From Mesorhizobium sangaii (GTDB taxonomy: Bacteria > Pseudomonadota > Alphaproteobacteria > Rhizobiales > Rhizobiaceae): a stretch of DNA of 64,000 nt. Each line of letters opens with the position of its first letter. The first letter of the stretch is position 1. Below are positions 1-8,878 of the stretch, piece after piece. A model generated the notes under the pieces. That model had not been told where the DNA came from. It saw only the letters and a program-made list of their open reading frames with translations, and searched no databases. The translations under genes were made by a program, and so were the position numbers. The DNA lies in contig NZ_JACHEF010000003.1 of assembly GCF_014207355.1 (NCBI RefSeq), forward strand, positions 657,763 through 721,762. Reading direction: 5' to 3'.

Positions 1-1598
1 ATCGAAGGTGATGTTGTCGGGGCAGACGAACCAGCCATTGTCCGATGTGTCCGGATGGAAGGTTGCGCCGACCGCGGCGTCCTTCGGATTGCCGCACAGC
101 ACGAACAGATCCCAGGCATATTTGTCGGCGGTATGGTCGGCGTCGGCGCCGCGGCCGCCTGGCGGGATCAGTTCAACGATGTGGCCCCAGAGGTTTTCCG
201 GACGCGTGTTGGCCGGATTGATCTTCGACTGGTCGCGCTTCTTGTTCTTGGTCATCACCGCATAGACGCGGCCGGTCACCGGATTGGTCTCGATGTCCTC
301 GGGACGGTCCATCGGCGTTGCACCCAGCGCATCCGCCGCGAGACGCGTTTTCAACAGTACTTCGGCCTGATCGGCAAAGCCGTTTTCAGCCGTAAGCTTG
401 CCCTGGCCGTGAACCAGCGGCAACCATGTCATGGAGCCGTCGGCGTCGTAGCGCGCGACCGAAAGCACGCCATCGTCCAGCAGGTCGTTGCCGGAGGCCG
501 GCTTGGCCGGATCGTAGGCCTTGCTCGAGACGCGAAGCGGTACATGTATTCGAAATAATCGTCGTCGCCCATGTAGACGACGACGCGGCCGTCCTTGTTG
601 AGGACGACCGTCGACGCCTCATGCGACATGCGGCCAAGCGCGGTGCGCTTGACCGGCTTGGACCGGGGATCATAGGGATCGATCTCGACCACCCAGTCGA
701 AACGGTTGGCCTCGTTCGGCTCCTTGTCGATGTTGAAGCGGTCGTGGAAGCGGCCGCGGCCGTAGATGTCGGAACCGTCGAAGCCATAACGATCGAGGAT
801 GTCTGCGGTCGGCGCCTTCTTCGGATCGCCGCCGAACAGGTCGGAAACACCCTCCTCGCAGGTCAGCACGGTACCCCACGGGGTGAAACCGCCGCTGCAA
901 TTGTAGCTGGTGCCGAACACTTTCGTGCCGGTGGCATCGGCCGAGGTCTGCATCAAGGCGTGGCCGGCAACCGGGCCGGAGACGGTCATTTCGGTGTTGA
1001 CGGTGATGCGGCGGTTGAGCGGGCTGTCCTCGACCAACGACCACTTGCCGTCCTTCAACAGCACTTCGACGATCGAGTGGCCCATGGCGGCCATGCCGAG
1101 ATCGACCTGTTCCTTGCTCATCGTCTTGCCGGCGTCATCCTCGGTCATGCCGGGAAACATGACGTTTGGCGAGATGTATTCGTTGTTGACGCAGAGCAGG
1201 CCGTGGTCGGAATTGACCGTGCCTTTCGGCAGCGGCAAGAAGGCGATGTAGTCGCAGTTATAACCAAAGCGCTTCTCCTGCTCGGCGGCGGCGACCTTGT
1301 TGCCGTCGAAATCCGGCAGACCCGCGACGAGCGGGTCGCCCCAGCGTGCCACGATCGTGGTCTCATAGCCCTCGGCGGCGGCGTGGGTCTTGTCGTAGAC
1401 GCGCTTCAACTCGGGAAAGCCAAGTGTGGAAAGCGCCGCCGCGGCATGTGTTTCGCCGGCAAACAACGAACCGACGAAGCTGCCGCCGGCAATCAAGGCA
1501 CCCGATGCGAGGCTGCCCTTCAGGAGACTACGGCGCGAGACGCGCTCGGCTATGACGTCGCGAATGACAGGGGAGGATGAAGACGGGGAGTTGGCCAT
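1..1598 (-). pseudogene. PhoX-family (DUF839) phosphatase, frameshifted and cut by window edge
   Basis: Resembles PhoX-type calcium-dependent alkaline phosphatases, which are Tat-exported and release phosphate from organic phosphates in the periplasm. The N-terminus has a twin-arginine signal (VSRRSLLKGSLASG, about residues 19-32). Family-like segments follow, such as YNCSGGFTPWGTVLTCEEG and FDWVVEIDPYDP. After YMYRFAS the start frame turns into a nonsense tail ending at 429, while a neighbouring frame continues with good family sequence (SSKAYDPAKPASGNDLLDDG onward) without a stop to base 1. The break is at about 528-536 and fits a 2-base insertion (an extra CG) or an equivalent shift. It could be a real inactivating mutation or a sequencing error. 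The C-terminus lies outside the window. The family call is firm; the functional state is not. Confidence 0.8.
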
Positions 1599-1719
1599 TG
1601 TGTCTGCCTCTCAAGGTGGATGGTGACGGCGCACCGCTGCCTATCCAGTTTCGGCAACATCCAGATGACATGAGAGACAGGCAGGCCCGCCGAGGCGGCT
1701 GCCATTGCCAGGGAATAGC

Positions 1720-2127
1720 TTATTGATCGGTTCCTTTGGTGCACGTCGAGGCGGTGAAGGCGCCGTCGGGCTGCTTCATGATGATGTCGAAGGAGGGCGC
1801 ACTCTGGCCGTCCAGCGTTGCCTGGGTCAGCGACAGCGAGTTGCCGCCAGTGGTATAGCCACCCAGTGGTCCAAGCCACGAGATCACGCCGTTTGCATCC
1901 ATCTGGTAATTGTAGCCCTGCTGGGCGGTCCCGAAGGTGACCGGGCCGCTGTAGACGTTGCCCTTGATGGTGATATCGCCGAGGTCGAGGAACATGCCAA
2001 GCAGGTACACTTCGCAGTGGTAGGTGCCGTCGGGCATCTTGCCGTCGCTGAAGTCGGCTCGGGCAGTGCCGGTCGCTGCCGCCAGAAGCAATATGCCGAT
2101 AAAAATGTGTGAAATGCCGGATGCCAT
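1720..2127 (-). CDS. Hypothetical secreted protein, 135 aa
   Basis: I do not recognise the family. The N-terminus is a typical Sec signal peptide (hydrophobic stretch at about residues 8-24, ending ATGTARA, probable cleavage before DFSDG). The mature part is about 110 residues, rich in Gly, Thr and Ser, with alternating polar and hydrophobic residues suggesting a small beta-rich periplasmic protein. It has two Cys, one near the start of the mature part (YHCEVY) and one near the end (STCTKG), which could form a disulfide. It lies upstream of the phosphatase on the same strand with a gap of about 120 bases. Nothing in the sequence gives a function. Confidence 0.65.
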   Translation of the reverse strand: MASGISHIFIGILLLAAATGTARADFSDGKMPDGTYHCEVYLLGMFLDLGDITIKGNVYSGPVTFGTAQQGYNYQMDANGVISWLGPLGGYTTGGNSLSLTQATLDGQSAPSFDIIMKQPDGAFTASTCTKGTDQ

Positions 2128-2381
2128 GACGTCGCTCGTTTGAGGGGCGAGCTTGCCCTATTTCTGCGCCGAGCCGCAACCTGTGTCGTCCGCGATCCGC
2201 TGGCGAAGTTCAAAAACTAGGCACGTTGCCAATTTGGACAAAAATTAGGCAAAACCCTTGTGCGCTGCGCAAATTTCTCTCAATCAATTTTTAACGAATC
2301 CTCTTAGTTTTCATAAGGCTAATATACCAAACGACTGATAATATTGAACTATCGTCTGTTGTTTAGCCTCTCCCCGGCGAT

Positions 2382-2397
2382 TGGCATGGGGGTTGCA
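2382..2397 (+). promoter_or_regulatory. Sigma-54 (-24/-12) promoter of the urea transporter operon
   Basis: TGGCATGGGGGTTGCA fits the RpoN consensus TGGCAC-N5-TTGCA closely, with the invariant GG (2383-2384) and GC (2395-2396) separated by exactly 10 bases. It ends 43 bases before the urtA ATG. Sigma-54 control of urea uptake under NtrC is known in many proteobacteria. A weak dyad at 2258-2273 (TTGTGCGC/TGCGCAAA), about 110 bases upstream, could be an activator site; that is inference. The gene-free stretch 2128-2440 holds only this promoter region. Confidence 0.85.
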
Positions 2398-2440
2398 TTG
2401 TATTGGTGCGGTGCAATCAACCAGCCTGGGAGTGTTAGGC

Positions 2441-3751
2441 ATGAGGGGTAATTTCTCGACAATAACAAAAATGTTTTCGGCGAGCGTCGTTGCCGCCGGC
2501 CTGTTGATGTCCGCGCCTGCCAGGGCGGCCGACGACACGATCAAGGTCGGCATTCTCCATTCGCTGTCGGGGACCATGGCGATCTCGGAGACGACGCTGA
2601 AGGACGCCATGCTGATGCTCATCGACGAGCAGAACGCCAAGGGTGGACTGCTTGGCAAGAAGCTCGAAGCCGTGGTCGTCGATCCGGCTTCCAACTGGCC
2701 GCTGTTCGCCGAAAAGGCGCGCGAGCTGATCTCCAAGGACAAGGTCGCCGCGGTGTTCGGCTGCTGGACCTCGGTGTCGCGCAAATCGGTGCTGCCGGTG
2801 TTCTCCGAGCTCGACAACATCCTGTTCTACCCCGTCCAGTATGAGGGCGAGGAAAGCGAGCGCAACGTGTTCTACACGGGTGCCGCGCCCAACCAGCAGG
2901 CCATTCCGGCCGTCGACTATCTGATGAGCGAGGACGGCGGTTCGGTGAAGCGCTGGGTGCTTGAAGGCACGGACTACGTTTATCCGCGCACCACCAACAA
3001 GATCCTCGAGGCCTATCTGAAGGCCAAGGGCGTCGCGGCGGAAGACATCATGGTCAACTACACGCCGTTCGGCTTCTCCGACTGGCAGACCGAAGTTTCG
3101 GCAATCAAGAAATTTGGTTCGGCAGGCAAGAAGACCGCCGTCGTCTCGACCGTCAACGGCGACGCCAACGTGCCGTTCTACAAGGAACTCGGCAACCAGG
3201 GCATCAAGGCCGAGGACATTCCCGTCATGGCCTTCTCGGTCGGCGAGGAAGAGCTTGCCGGTCTCGACACGGCGCCGCTGGTCGGCCATCTCGCCGCCTG
3301 GAACTATTTTGAGAGCGTCGATACGCCCGAGAACAAGAAGTTCATCGCCGACTGGCACAAGTTCATCAAGAACGACAAGCGCACCACCAACGACCCGATG
3401 GAAGCCCATTACATCGGCTTCAACATGTGGGTGAAGGCGGTTGAGAAGGCCGGCACCACCGATCCGGACAAGGTCATCGACGCCATGATCGGCGTCTCGG
3501 TGCCCAACCTGACCGGCGGCTATTCGACGATGATGCCGAACCACCACATCACCAAGCCGGTGCTGATCGGTGAAATCCAGGCCGACGGCCAGTTCGAGAC
3601 GGTTTCTCGCACGCCGGGACTGGTGATGGGCGACGAATGGTCCGACTACCTGCCTGACTCCAAGGACCTGATCTCCGATTGGCGCGCGCCTCTGTCCTGC
3701 GGCAACTTCAATGTCGCCACCGGCAAATGCGGCGGCAAGGGCACAAACTGA
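2441..3751 (+). CDS. urtA: Urea ABC transporter substrate-binding protein UrtA
   Basis: Periplasmic urea-binding component of the Urt ABC importer (HAAT/branched-chain amino-acid type). The ATG at 2441 is chosen because it follows a GGGAG-type ribosome site and begins a clean signal peptide (MRGNFSTITKMFSASVVAAGLLMSAPARA, cleaved before ADDTIK). The mature protein starts with IKVGILHSLSGTMAISETTLKDAMLMLIDEQNAKGG, the hallmark start of type I periplasmic binding proteins, and has the UrtA-typical segments FGCWTSVSRKSVLPVFSELDNILFYPVQYEGEE and TTNDPMEAHYIGFNMW. Its length of 436 aa fits the family. It is first in urtABCDE and directly downstream of the sigma-54 promoter. An in-frame start at 2381 is rejected because it would overlap that promoter and precede the signal peptide. 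Confidence 0.96.
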   Translation: MRGNFSTITKMFSASVVAAGLLMSAPARAADDTIKVGILHSLSGTMAISETTLKDAMLMLIDEQNAKGGLLGKKLEAVVVDPASNWPLFAEKARELISKDKVAAVFGCWTSVSRKSVLPVFSELDNILFYPVQYEGEESERNVFYTGAAPNQQAIPAVDYLMSEDGGSVKRWVLEGTDYVYPRTTNKILEAYLKAKGVAAEDIMVNYTPFGFSDWQTEVSAIKKFGSAGKKTAVVSTVNGDANVPFYKELGNQGIKAEDIPVMAFSVGEEELAGLDTAPLVGHLAAWNYFESVDTPENKKFIADWHKFIKNDKRTTNDPMEAHYIGFNMWVKAVEKAGTTDPDKVIDAMIGVSVPNLTGGYSTMMPNHHITKPVLIGEIQADGQFETVSRTPGLVMGDEWSDYLPDSKDLISDWRAPLSCGNFNVATGKCGGKGTN

Positions 3752-3868
3752 TCCTCCCGGGCTGACCAGGTCTGGACCGCAGGTCCATGACCTCAGACCG
3801 CAGCGTCCGGACGGTTTCCTCCGCCGTCCGGACGCCCAATTCAAACGTTCAAGGGTCGCCTGAAGCCG

Positions 3869-5485
3869 ATGAACCTGTTGCGCGCGATTGGCCTGACGCT
3901 TTTGTTCCTGCTGGCGACGCTGTCGTCGTCGGGTGCTGGCGAAGCCGATTTGCGTGGCATCATCGCCAACTTCGCGACGGCCAAGGGCTTTTCGGAGACA
4001 GGCACTGTCGTCCACGACCTTGCGGCTACAGGTGATCCGGCTGTCGAATGGCCGCTTGCGGCACTTGCCGACGGCAACCTCTATATCCGCAAGGCGGATT
4101 CGCTGGTCTTCGTCGGCAAGGAAGCGGGCGACAGTGTCGAGCTGTTCGATCCGCTGAGCGGCGAAAAGTCGGCGGATGCCGCCAAGGACGACATCACCAA
4201 GATCAAGGTCAACAACACGCTGCGACGCGTCATCCGCGATGCGCTGGGCACGCTGACGCTCGGCGCCAAGGATCCGGCCGTGCGCATCGCCGCCGCCGAC
4301 ACCATGTTCAAGACACCCGATGCCGCAAACATCGGGCCGCTCGATACCGCGATCGCCAGCGAGTCCGTGGCGAGCGTCAAGGCCCTGCTCGAACAGGCCC
4401 GTGCCGCTTCGGTTCTCGTCTCGGATCGGCCAGATGCCGACAAGCTCGCCGCCATCGCGCTGATCGGCGCACGGAGCGACCGCAATGCCGTTTCGATGCT
4501 CACCTCGGTCGAGGCGAACGCCTCGGGTGCGGTCCAGGAGGCGGCGACGGCCGCAATTGCCAACATCAATTCGACGCTGGCATTCTGGGATGCCGGCCAG
4601 AACATCTGGTACGGGATTTCGCTGGGCTCTGTGCTGCTGCTGGCGGCAATCGGGCTTGCCATCACCTTCGGCGTCATGGGCGTCATTAACATGGCGCATG
4701 GCGAGATGGTCATGCTCGGCGCCTACACGACCTTCGTCGTCCAGCAGGTGATCCGCACATCCTTTCCCGGCCTGTTCGACTGGTCGCTGGTGATCGCGCT
4801 GCCGCTCGCCTTCCTCGTCGCGGCGCTTGTCGGTCTGGCCATCGAGCGCGGCGTCATCCGCTTCCTCTACGGGCGGCCGCTGGAGACGCTGCTGGCGACG
4901 TGGGGCGTGTCGCTGATCCTGCAGCAGGCGGTGCGCAGCATCTTTGGGCCGACCAACCAGGAAGTCGGCAATCCCTCCTGGATGTCGGGCTCGTTCAATG
5001 TTGGCCAACTCGCGATCACCTGGAACCGCCTCTGGATCCTGGTTTTCGCGCTCACCGTCTTTGCCGTGCTGCTCTATGTGATGAAGCGCACGCCCTGGGG
5101 GCTGCAGATGCGTGCCGTCACCGCCAACAGGCGCATGGCCGCCTCGATGGGCATCAGGACGCCCTGGGTCGACGCGCTGACCTTCGCGCTCGGTTCCGGC
5201 ATTGCCGGCATCGCCGGTGTCGCGCTCAGCCAGATCGACAATGTCTCGCCCAACCTCGGCCGCGGCTACATCATCGACAGCTTCATGGTCGTCGTCTTCG
5301 GCGGTGTCGGCAATCTGTGGGGCACGCTGGTCGGCGCCTTCTCGCTCGGCATCGTCAACAAGTTCCTCGAGCCCTATGCCGGCGCGGTGCTCGGCAAGAT
5401 CGTCGTGCTGGTCCTGATCATCCTGTTCATCCAGAAGCGCCCGCGCGGCCTGTTCGCGCTCAAGGGCAGGGCGGTGGAAGCATGA
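3869..5485 (+). CDS. urtB: Urea ABC transporter permease UrtB
   Basis: Inner-membrane permease of the urea importer, 538 aa. A signal-like N-terminus (about residues 1-24) is followed by some 220 extracytoplasmic residues with HEAT-like helical repeats (for example ASVLVSDRPDADKLAAIALIGARSDRNAV). The LivH-type permease domain starts at about residue 245 (NIWYGISLGSVLLLAAIGLAITFGVMGVINMAHGEMVMLGAYTTF). Such an N-terminal extension is usual in UrtB and separates it from plain LivH. The last bases overlap the urtC start as ATGA, so the two are probably translationally coupled. The UrtA-UrtB gap of 117 bases shows no clear terminator. Confidence 0.95.
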   Translation: MNLLRAIGLTLLFLLATLSSSGAGEADLRGIIANFATAKGFSETGTVVHDLAATGDPAVEWPLAALADGNLYIRKADSLVFVGKEAGDSVELFDPLSGEKSADAAKDDITKIKVNNTLRRVIRDALGTLTLGAKDPAVRIAAADTMFKTPDAANIGPLDTAIASESVASVKALLEQARAASVLVSDRPDADKLAAIALIGARSDRNAVSMLTSVEANASGAVQEAATAAIANINSTLAFWDAGQNIWYGISLGSVLLLAAIGLAITFGVMGVINMAHGEMVMLGAYTTFVVQQVIRTSFPGLFDWSLVIALPLAFLVAALVGLAIERGVIRFLYGRPLETLLATWGVSLILQQAVRSIFGPTNQEVGNPSWMSGSFNVGQLAITWNRLWILVFALTVFAVLLYVMKRTPWGLQMRAVTANRRMAASMGIRTPWVDALTFALGSGIAGIAGVALSQIDNVSPNLGRGYIIDSFMVVVFGGVGNLWGTLVGAFSLGIVNKFLEPYAGAVLGKIVVLVLIILFIQKRPRGLFALKGRAVEA

Positions 5486-6714
5486 TCACCGGACGCTTCT
5501 TCGCCGCGGGTGCGGACCGCCGCATCGCCATCACGATTCTCATCCTCTTGGCGGTGGCCGTCATCGTGCCGCTGCTTAACCTCGCAGTGTCGCCGACCAG
5601 GGCCTTCTACGTGCCGTCCTACATCGTCGCGCTCACCGGCAAATATCTCTGCTATGCGCTGCTCGCCTTGGCGCTCGACCTTGTCTGGGGCTATTGCGGC
5701 ATTCTCTCGCTCGGCCACGGCGCCTTCTTCGCGCTCGGCGGCTATGCGATGGGCATGTATCTGATGCGCCAGATCGGTGCGCGGGGCGTCTATGGCAATC
5801 CCATCCTGCCGGACTTCATGGTGTTCCTCAACTACAAGGAATTGCCCTGGTTCTGGTATGGTTTCGACCATTTCTGGTTCGCCGGCCTCATGGTGCTGAC
5901 GGTGCCCGGCCTGCTCGCTTTCGTCTTCGGCTGGTTCGCCTTCCGCAGCCGTGTCACCGGCGTCTACCTCTCCATTATCACCCAGGCCATGACCTATGCG
6001 CTGCTGCTCGCCTTCTTCCGCAACGACATGGGTTTCGGCGGCAACAATGGCCTGACCGATTTCAAGGATATTCTGGGCTTCAATGTGCAGGCCGACGCGA
6101 CGCGTTCGGCGCTGTTCGCCGCCAGTGCGGTGACGCTCGCGCTCGCCGTCTTCGTCACCTGGGCGACCGTCGGTTCCAAATACGGCAAGCTCCTGATGGC
6201 GGTGCGCGACGCCGAGAGCCGCACCCGCTTCCTCGGCTGGCGGGCGGAGAATGTGAAGCTGTTCGCCTTCACCGTGTCGGCGGTCATGGCCGGCATCGCC
6301 GGCGCCCTCTATGTGCCGCAGGTCGGCATCATCAATCCCGGCGAGTTTGAACCGTCCAATTCGATCGAGGTGGTGATCTGGGCGGCCGTCGGCGGGCGCG
6401 GCACCATTGTCGGGCCGATCATCGGCGCTTTGCTGGTCAATGCCGGCAAATCCTGGTTCACCGGCGTGCTGCCGGAATTCTGGCTGTTCGCACTCGGCGG
6501 CCTGTTCGTTGCCGTCACGCTTTTGCTGCCCAAAGGCATCGTCGGCATGTGGGATTCCTGGCGCGGCAACGCAAAGGCGCTGCGGGCAGCATCTCTGGCC
6601 GAGGAGGCCGGCACCGACCCCGTCGCCCCGCCGCCGCAGAAGATCGTTCGCAGCGCGGCGACAAAGCCGGGCGACTGGTCCTCGTCCAGCCCCGAACCGC
6701 AGCCGGCGGAGTGA
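5482..6714 (+). CDS. urtC: Urea ABC transporter permease UrtC
   Basis: Second membrane permease of the urea importer (LivM-type), 410 aa. The ATG at 5482 overlaps the urtB stop by 4 bases, which decides the start. The protein has about ten hydrophobic segments and the LivM-like core LDLVWGYCGILSLGHGAFFALGGYAMGMYLM at about residues 67-97. A permease-ATPase coupling region appears around GRGTIVGPIIGALLVNAGKSWF. The C-terminal 40 residues are Pro/Ser/Ala-rich and probably cytoplasmic. urtD follows 6 bases downstream. Confidence 0.95.
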   Translation: MITGRFFAAGADRRIAITILILLAVAVIVPLLNLAVSPTRAFYVPSYIVALTGKYLCYALLALALDLVWGYCGILSLGHGAFFALGGYAMGMYLMRQIGARGVYGNPILPDFMVFLNYKELPWFWYGFDHFWFAGLMVLTVPGLLAFVFGWFAFRSRVTGVYLSIITQAMTYALLLAFFRNDMGFGGNNGLTDFKDILGFNVQADATRSALFAASAVTLALAVFVTWATVGSKYGKLLMAVRDAESRTRFLGWRAENVKLFAFTVSAVMAGIAGALYVPQVGIINPGEFEPSNSIEVVIWAAVGGRGTIVGPIIGALLVNAGKSWFTGVLPEFWLFALGGLFVAVTLLLPKGIVGMWDSWRGNAKALRAASLAEEAGTDPVAPPPQKIVRSAATKPGDWSSSSPEPQPAE

Positions 6715-6720
6715 GCGATC

Positions 6721-7467
6721 ATGAACAAGTCGCACACGATCCTCTATCTCGACGGCGTCTCGGTTTCCTTCGACGGGTTTCGCGCCATCAACAATTTGTC
6801 GCTGGTGCTCGACAAGGGTGAGATGCGCGCCATCATCGGCCCCAACGGGGCCGGCAAGACGACGATGATGGACATCGTCACCGGCAAGACGCGGCCCGAC
6901 GAGGGCGAGGTGTTTTTCGACGGCCAGATCGACCTGACCAGGCATGATGAAGCCGAGATCGCCATGATGGGCATCGGCCGCAAATTCCAGAAGCCGACGG
7001 TCTTCGAAAACCACACGATCGAGGAGAATCTGATGCTGGCGCTGAAGGGGCCGCGTTCGATCTTCCCGGCGCTGCTCCATCGTCGCTCGACCGCCGAAGC
7101 GCGGCAGATCGACGACATTCTCGGCATCATCCGGCTCGGTGACAAACGCGACCAACTGGCGGCAAATTTGAGCCATGGACAAAAGCAGTGGCTGGAGATC
7201 GGCATGCTGCTCGCGCAGGACCCGAAGCTGCTGCTGGTCGACGAGCCGGTCGCCGGCATGACCGATGCAGAGACCGAGGAAACCGCGCGGCTGCTCAAGG
7301 AGATCGCGCGCGACCATTCGGTCATCGTCGTCGAGCATGACATGCATTTCGTGCGCGAGCTGGGCGTCAAGGTCACCTGCCTGCACGAAGGCTCGGTGCT
7401 GTCCGAGGGCACGCTCGATTTCGTGTCTGCCGACGAGCGCGTCGTCGAAGTCTATCTAGGGAGATGA
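6721..7467 (+). CDS. urtD: Urea ABC transporter ATPase UrtD
   Basis: Cytoplasmic ATPase of the urea importer (LivG-type), 248 aa. Walker A is GPNGAGKT (about residue 40), the signature is LSHGQKQWLEIG, Walker B is LLLVDEPVAGM, and the switch His lies in VIVVEHDMHFVRELG. UrtD proteins usually have LSHGQKQWLEIGMLL rather than LSGGQ, so this is a positive family mark and not a defect. The preceding bases (GCGGAGTGAGCGATC) supply a GGAG ribosome site. It forms a pair with UrtE to power the UrtB/UrtC channel. Confidence 0.95.
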   Translation: MNKSHTILYLDGVSVSFDGFRAINNLSLVLDKGEMRAIIGPNGAGKTTMMDIVTGKTRPDEGEVFFDGQIDLTRHDEAEIAMMGIGRKFQKPTVFENHTIEENLMLALKGPRSIFPALLHRRSTAEARQIDDILGIIRLGDKRDQLAANLSHGQKQWLEIGMLLAQDPKLLLVDEPVAGMTDAETEETARLLKEIARDHSVIVVEHDMHFVRELGVKVTCLHEGSVLSEGTLDFVSADERVVEVYLGR

Positions 7468-7536
7468 GCATGGTCTGGCGGGTTCAATTCCATCGCTTCG
7501 ATTTGTCCTTCCTGCGGTTCTGGAGAAGGCGCTGAC

Positions 7537-8232
7537 ATGCTCGAAGTTTCCGATGCCACGCTCCACTACGGCGCCGCTCAGGCGCTGCGTGGCGTGTCGC
7601 TGAAGGCGGGTGCCGGCAAGATCACCTGCGTGCTCGGCCGCAACGGCGTCGGCAAGACCAGTTTGATGAGATCGATCGTTGGCCACCATCGGCTGACGAG
7701 CGGAAGCGTTGCCTTCGAGGGGAAGGCGCTCGACCGGAGCGCGGCGTATGACCGCGCCCGGTCGGGCATCGCATTCGTACCGCAGGGCAGGGAGATCTTT
7801 CCGCTGCTCACGGTGCGGGAAAACTTGGAATCGGGCTTCGCGCCGCTGAAGCGTGCCGACCGCAACGTGCCCACCCATGTCTTCGAGTTGTTCCCGGTGC
7901 TGAAGCAGATGCTGGGCCGCCGTGGCGGCGACCTTTCCGGCGGCCAGCAGCAGCAACTCGCCATCGGCAGAGCGCTGGTGATGCGGCCGAAGCTGTTGGT
8001 GCTCGACGAACCGACGGAAGGCATCCAGCCGTCGATCATCAAGGATATCGGCCGCGCCATCCGCTACCTGCGCGACCAGGCGGGCATTGCCGTGCTCTTG
8101 GTCGAACAATATCTCGATTTCTGCCGCGAGCTTGCCGACGAGGTCAACATCATGGACCGCGGCCTGATCGTCCACACCGGCCCGGCGGAAGATCTCGACA
8201 GGGCGGATGTCCGCAAATTCCTGACCGTCTAA
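7537..8232 (+). CDS. urtE: Urea ABC transporter ATPase UrtE
   Basis: Second cytoplasmic ATPase of the urea importer (LivF-type), 231 aa. Motifs are Walker A GRNGVGKT, signature LSGGQQQQLAIGRAL, Walker B LLVLDEPTEGIQPSI and switch His region in the loop near LVEQYLDFCRELA. The TEGIQ following Walker B is typical of UrtE. A 69-base spacer separates it from urtD and holds no gene. It closes the urt operon; no urease structural or accessory genes follow here, which differs from many genomes where ure genes adjoin urt. Confidence 0.95.
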   Translation: MLEVSDATLHYGAAQALRGVSLKAGAGKITCVLGRNGVGKTSLMRSIVGHHRLTSGSVAFEGKALDRSAAYDRARSGIAFVPQGREIFPLLTVRENLESGFAPLKRADRNVPTHVFELFPVLKQMLGRRGGDLSGGQQQQLAIGRALVMRPKLLVLDEPTEGIQPSIIKDIGRAIRYLRDQAGIAVLLVEQYLDFCRELADEVNIMDRGLIVHTGPAEDLDRADVRKFLTV

Positions 8233-8333
8233 AGCGCGTCGCATCCAAACGGAGTCAAACGATACGTTTTAGATCTGTGTTTTTGTGCATGTCGTTGTCC
8301 CAAAACCGTTGCGCACTTTTGGGCGACATGCAC
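8233..8333. repeat. Dispersed Rhizobiales intergenic palindrome
   Basis: The stretch begins AAAGCGCGTCGCATCCAAACGG directly after the urtE stop. It contains an imperfect palindrome at 8285-8333: GTGCATGTCG and CCCAAAA pair with TTTTGGG and CGACATGCAC. I recognise this as a mosaic element common between rhizobial genes; its copy number is not checked here. It could act as a 3' mRNA stabiliser or terminator for urt. The remaining gap to 8609 shows no convincing gene. Confidence 0.65.
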
Positions 8334-8609
8334 TAGAATCAGTACTGGACTTCCGGTGATGGTCCGAAGTCTTTCGCAAGCCCAATATTTCTCCGACCCG
8401 ACAATCCGCGTCTCTGGCGTAGCGGCGGCTGCGTGCTAGTCTTTTCTTGGCTTTTGTGAGTCGGCCGTTTCCGTATCAGTCTGGTTCTATCGCAGATCGA
8501 GGGGCGCGGCGAAGGCCGGGCAAGTTCCACGCAAGCATGCATTCCTAGCTTCCCTCCTGCGATCTGATTGTCGTTCAACGCGTTTGGGCACACAGGCTAA
8601 GGGACAGCC

Positions 8610-8786
8610 ATGGAACGTTACGTCGAGGACTACCAGAAGCGGCGGCTAACCGAGCGCGTCGACATCATGACAGCCATCAACATATTAAGGTCGCAAGGGT
8701 ACGATCGCGACGAACTGATCGAGGAGATCACCAAGGTCTTCTATGTCGATCTCGATGCTTTCAACGAAATCGTCATGGCGGCGTAG
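8610..8786 (+). CDS. Small hypothetical protein, 58 aa
   Basis: A 58-aa reading frame, MERYVEDYQKRRLTERVDIM to its end FNEIVMAA, sits in an otherwise empty gap. It is highly charged at the N-terminus and predicted helical throughout (helix, short turn at RSQGYDRDELI, helix), without a signal peptide. An AAGGGACAGCC ribosome site precedes the ATG. The family is unknown to me, but the amino-acid make-up and codon use look like a real gene. It stands alone between urtE and a convergent GGDEF gene. A role in regulation or protein binding is possible, but nothing shows it. Confidence 0.55.
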   Translation: MERYVEDYQKRRLTERVDIMTAINILRSQGYDRDELIEEITKVFYVDLDAFNEIVMAA

Positions 8787-8878
8787 GGCTGCCTTCACTC
8801 ACGATGGTCTTGCCGAAACCGGCAAGGCTGTCCCGACGATATGGTCAACATATTATGGTCAACATATCAGGATCGCAG

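Noticed and set aside
426..1580. Long plus-strand frame opposite the phosphatase gene
   Set aside because: It is the antisense shadow of the minus-strand PhoX-type gene, whose Tat signal and family motifs are clear; the plus frame shows no family sequence.
2435..5008. 857-aa minus-strand frame across urtA and urtB
   Set aside because: Shadow of GC-rich genes on the other strand; composition is Arg/Asp/His-heavy without motifs, whereas UrtA and UrtB are unmistakable.
8339..8593. 84-aa minus-strand frame after urtE
   Set aside because: Arg/Pro/Ser-rich, no ribosome site, starts in an intergenic region adjoining a dispersed repeat.
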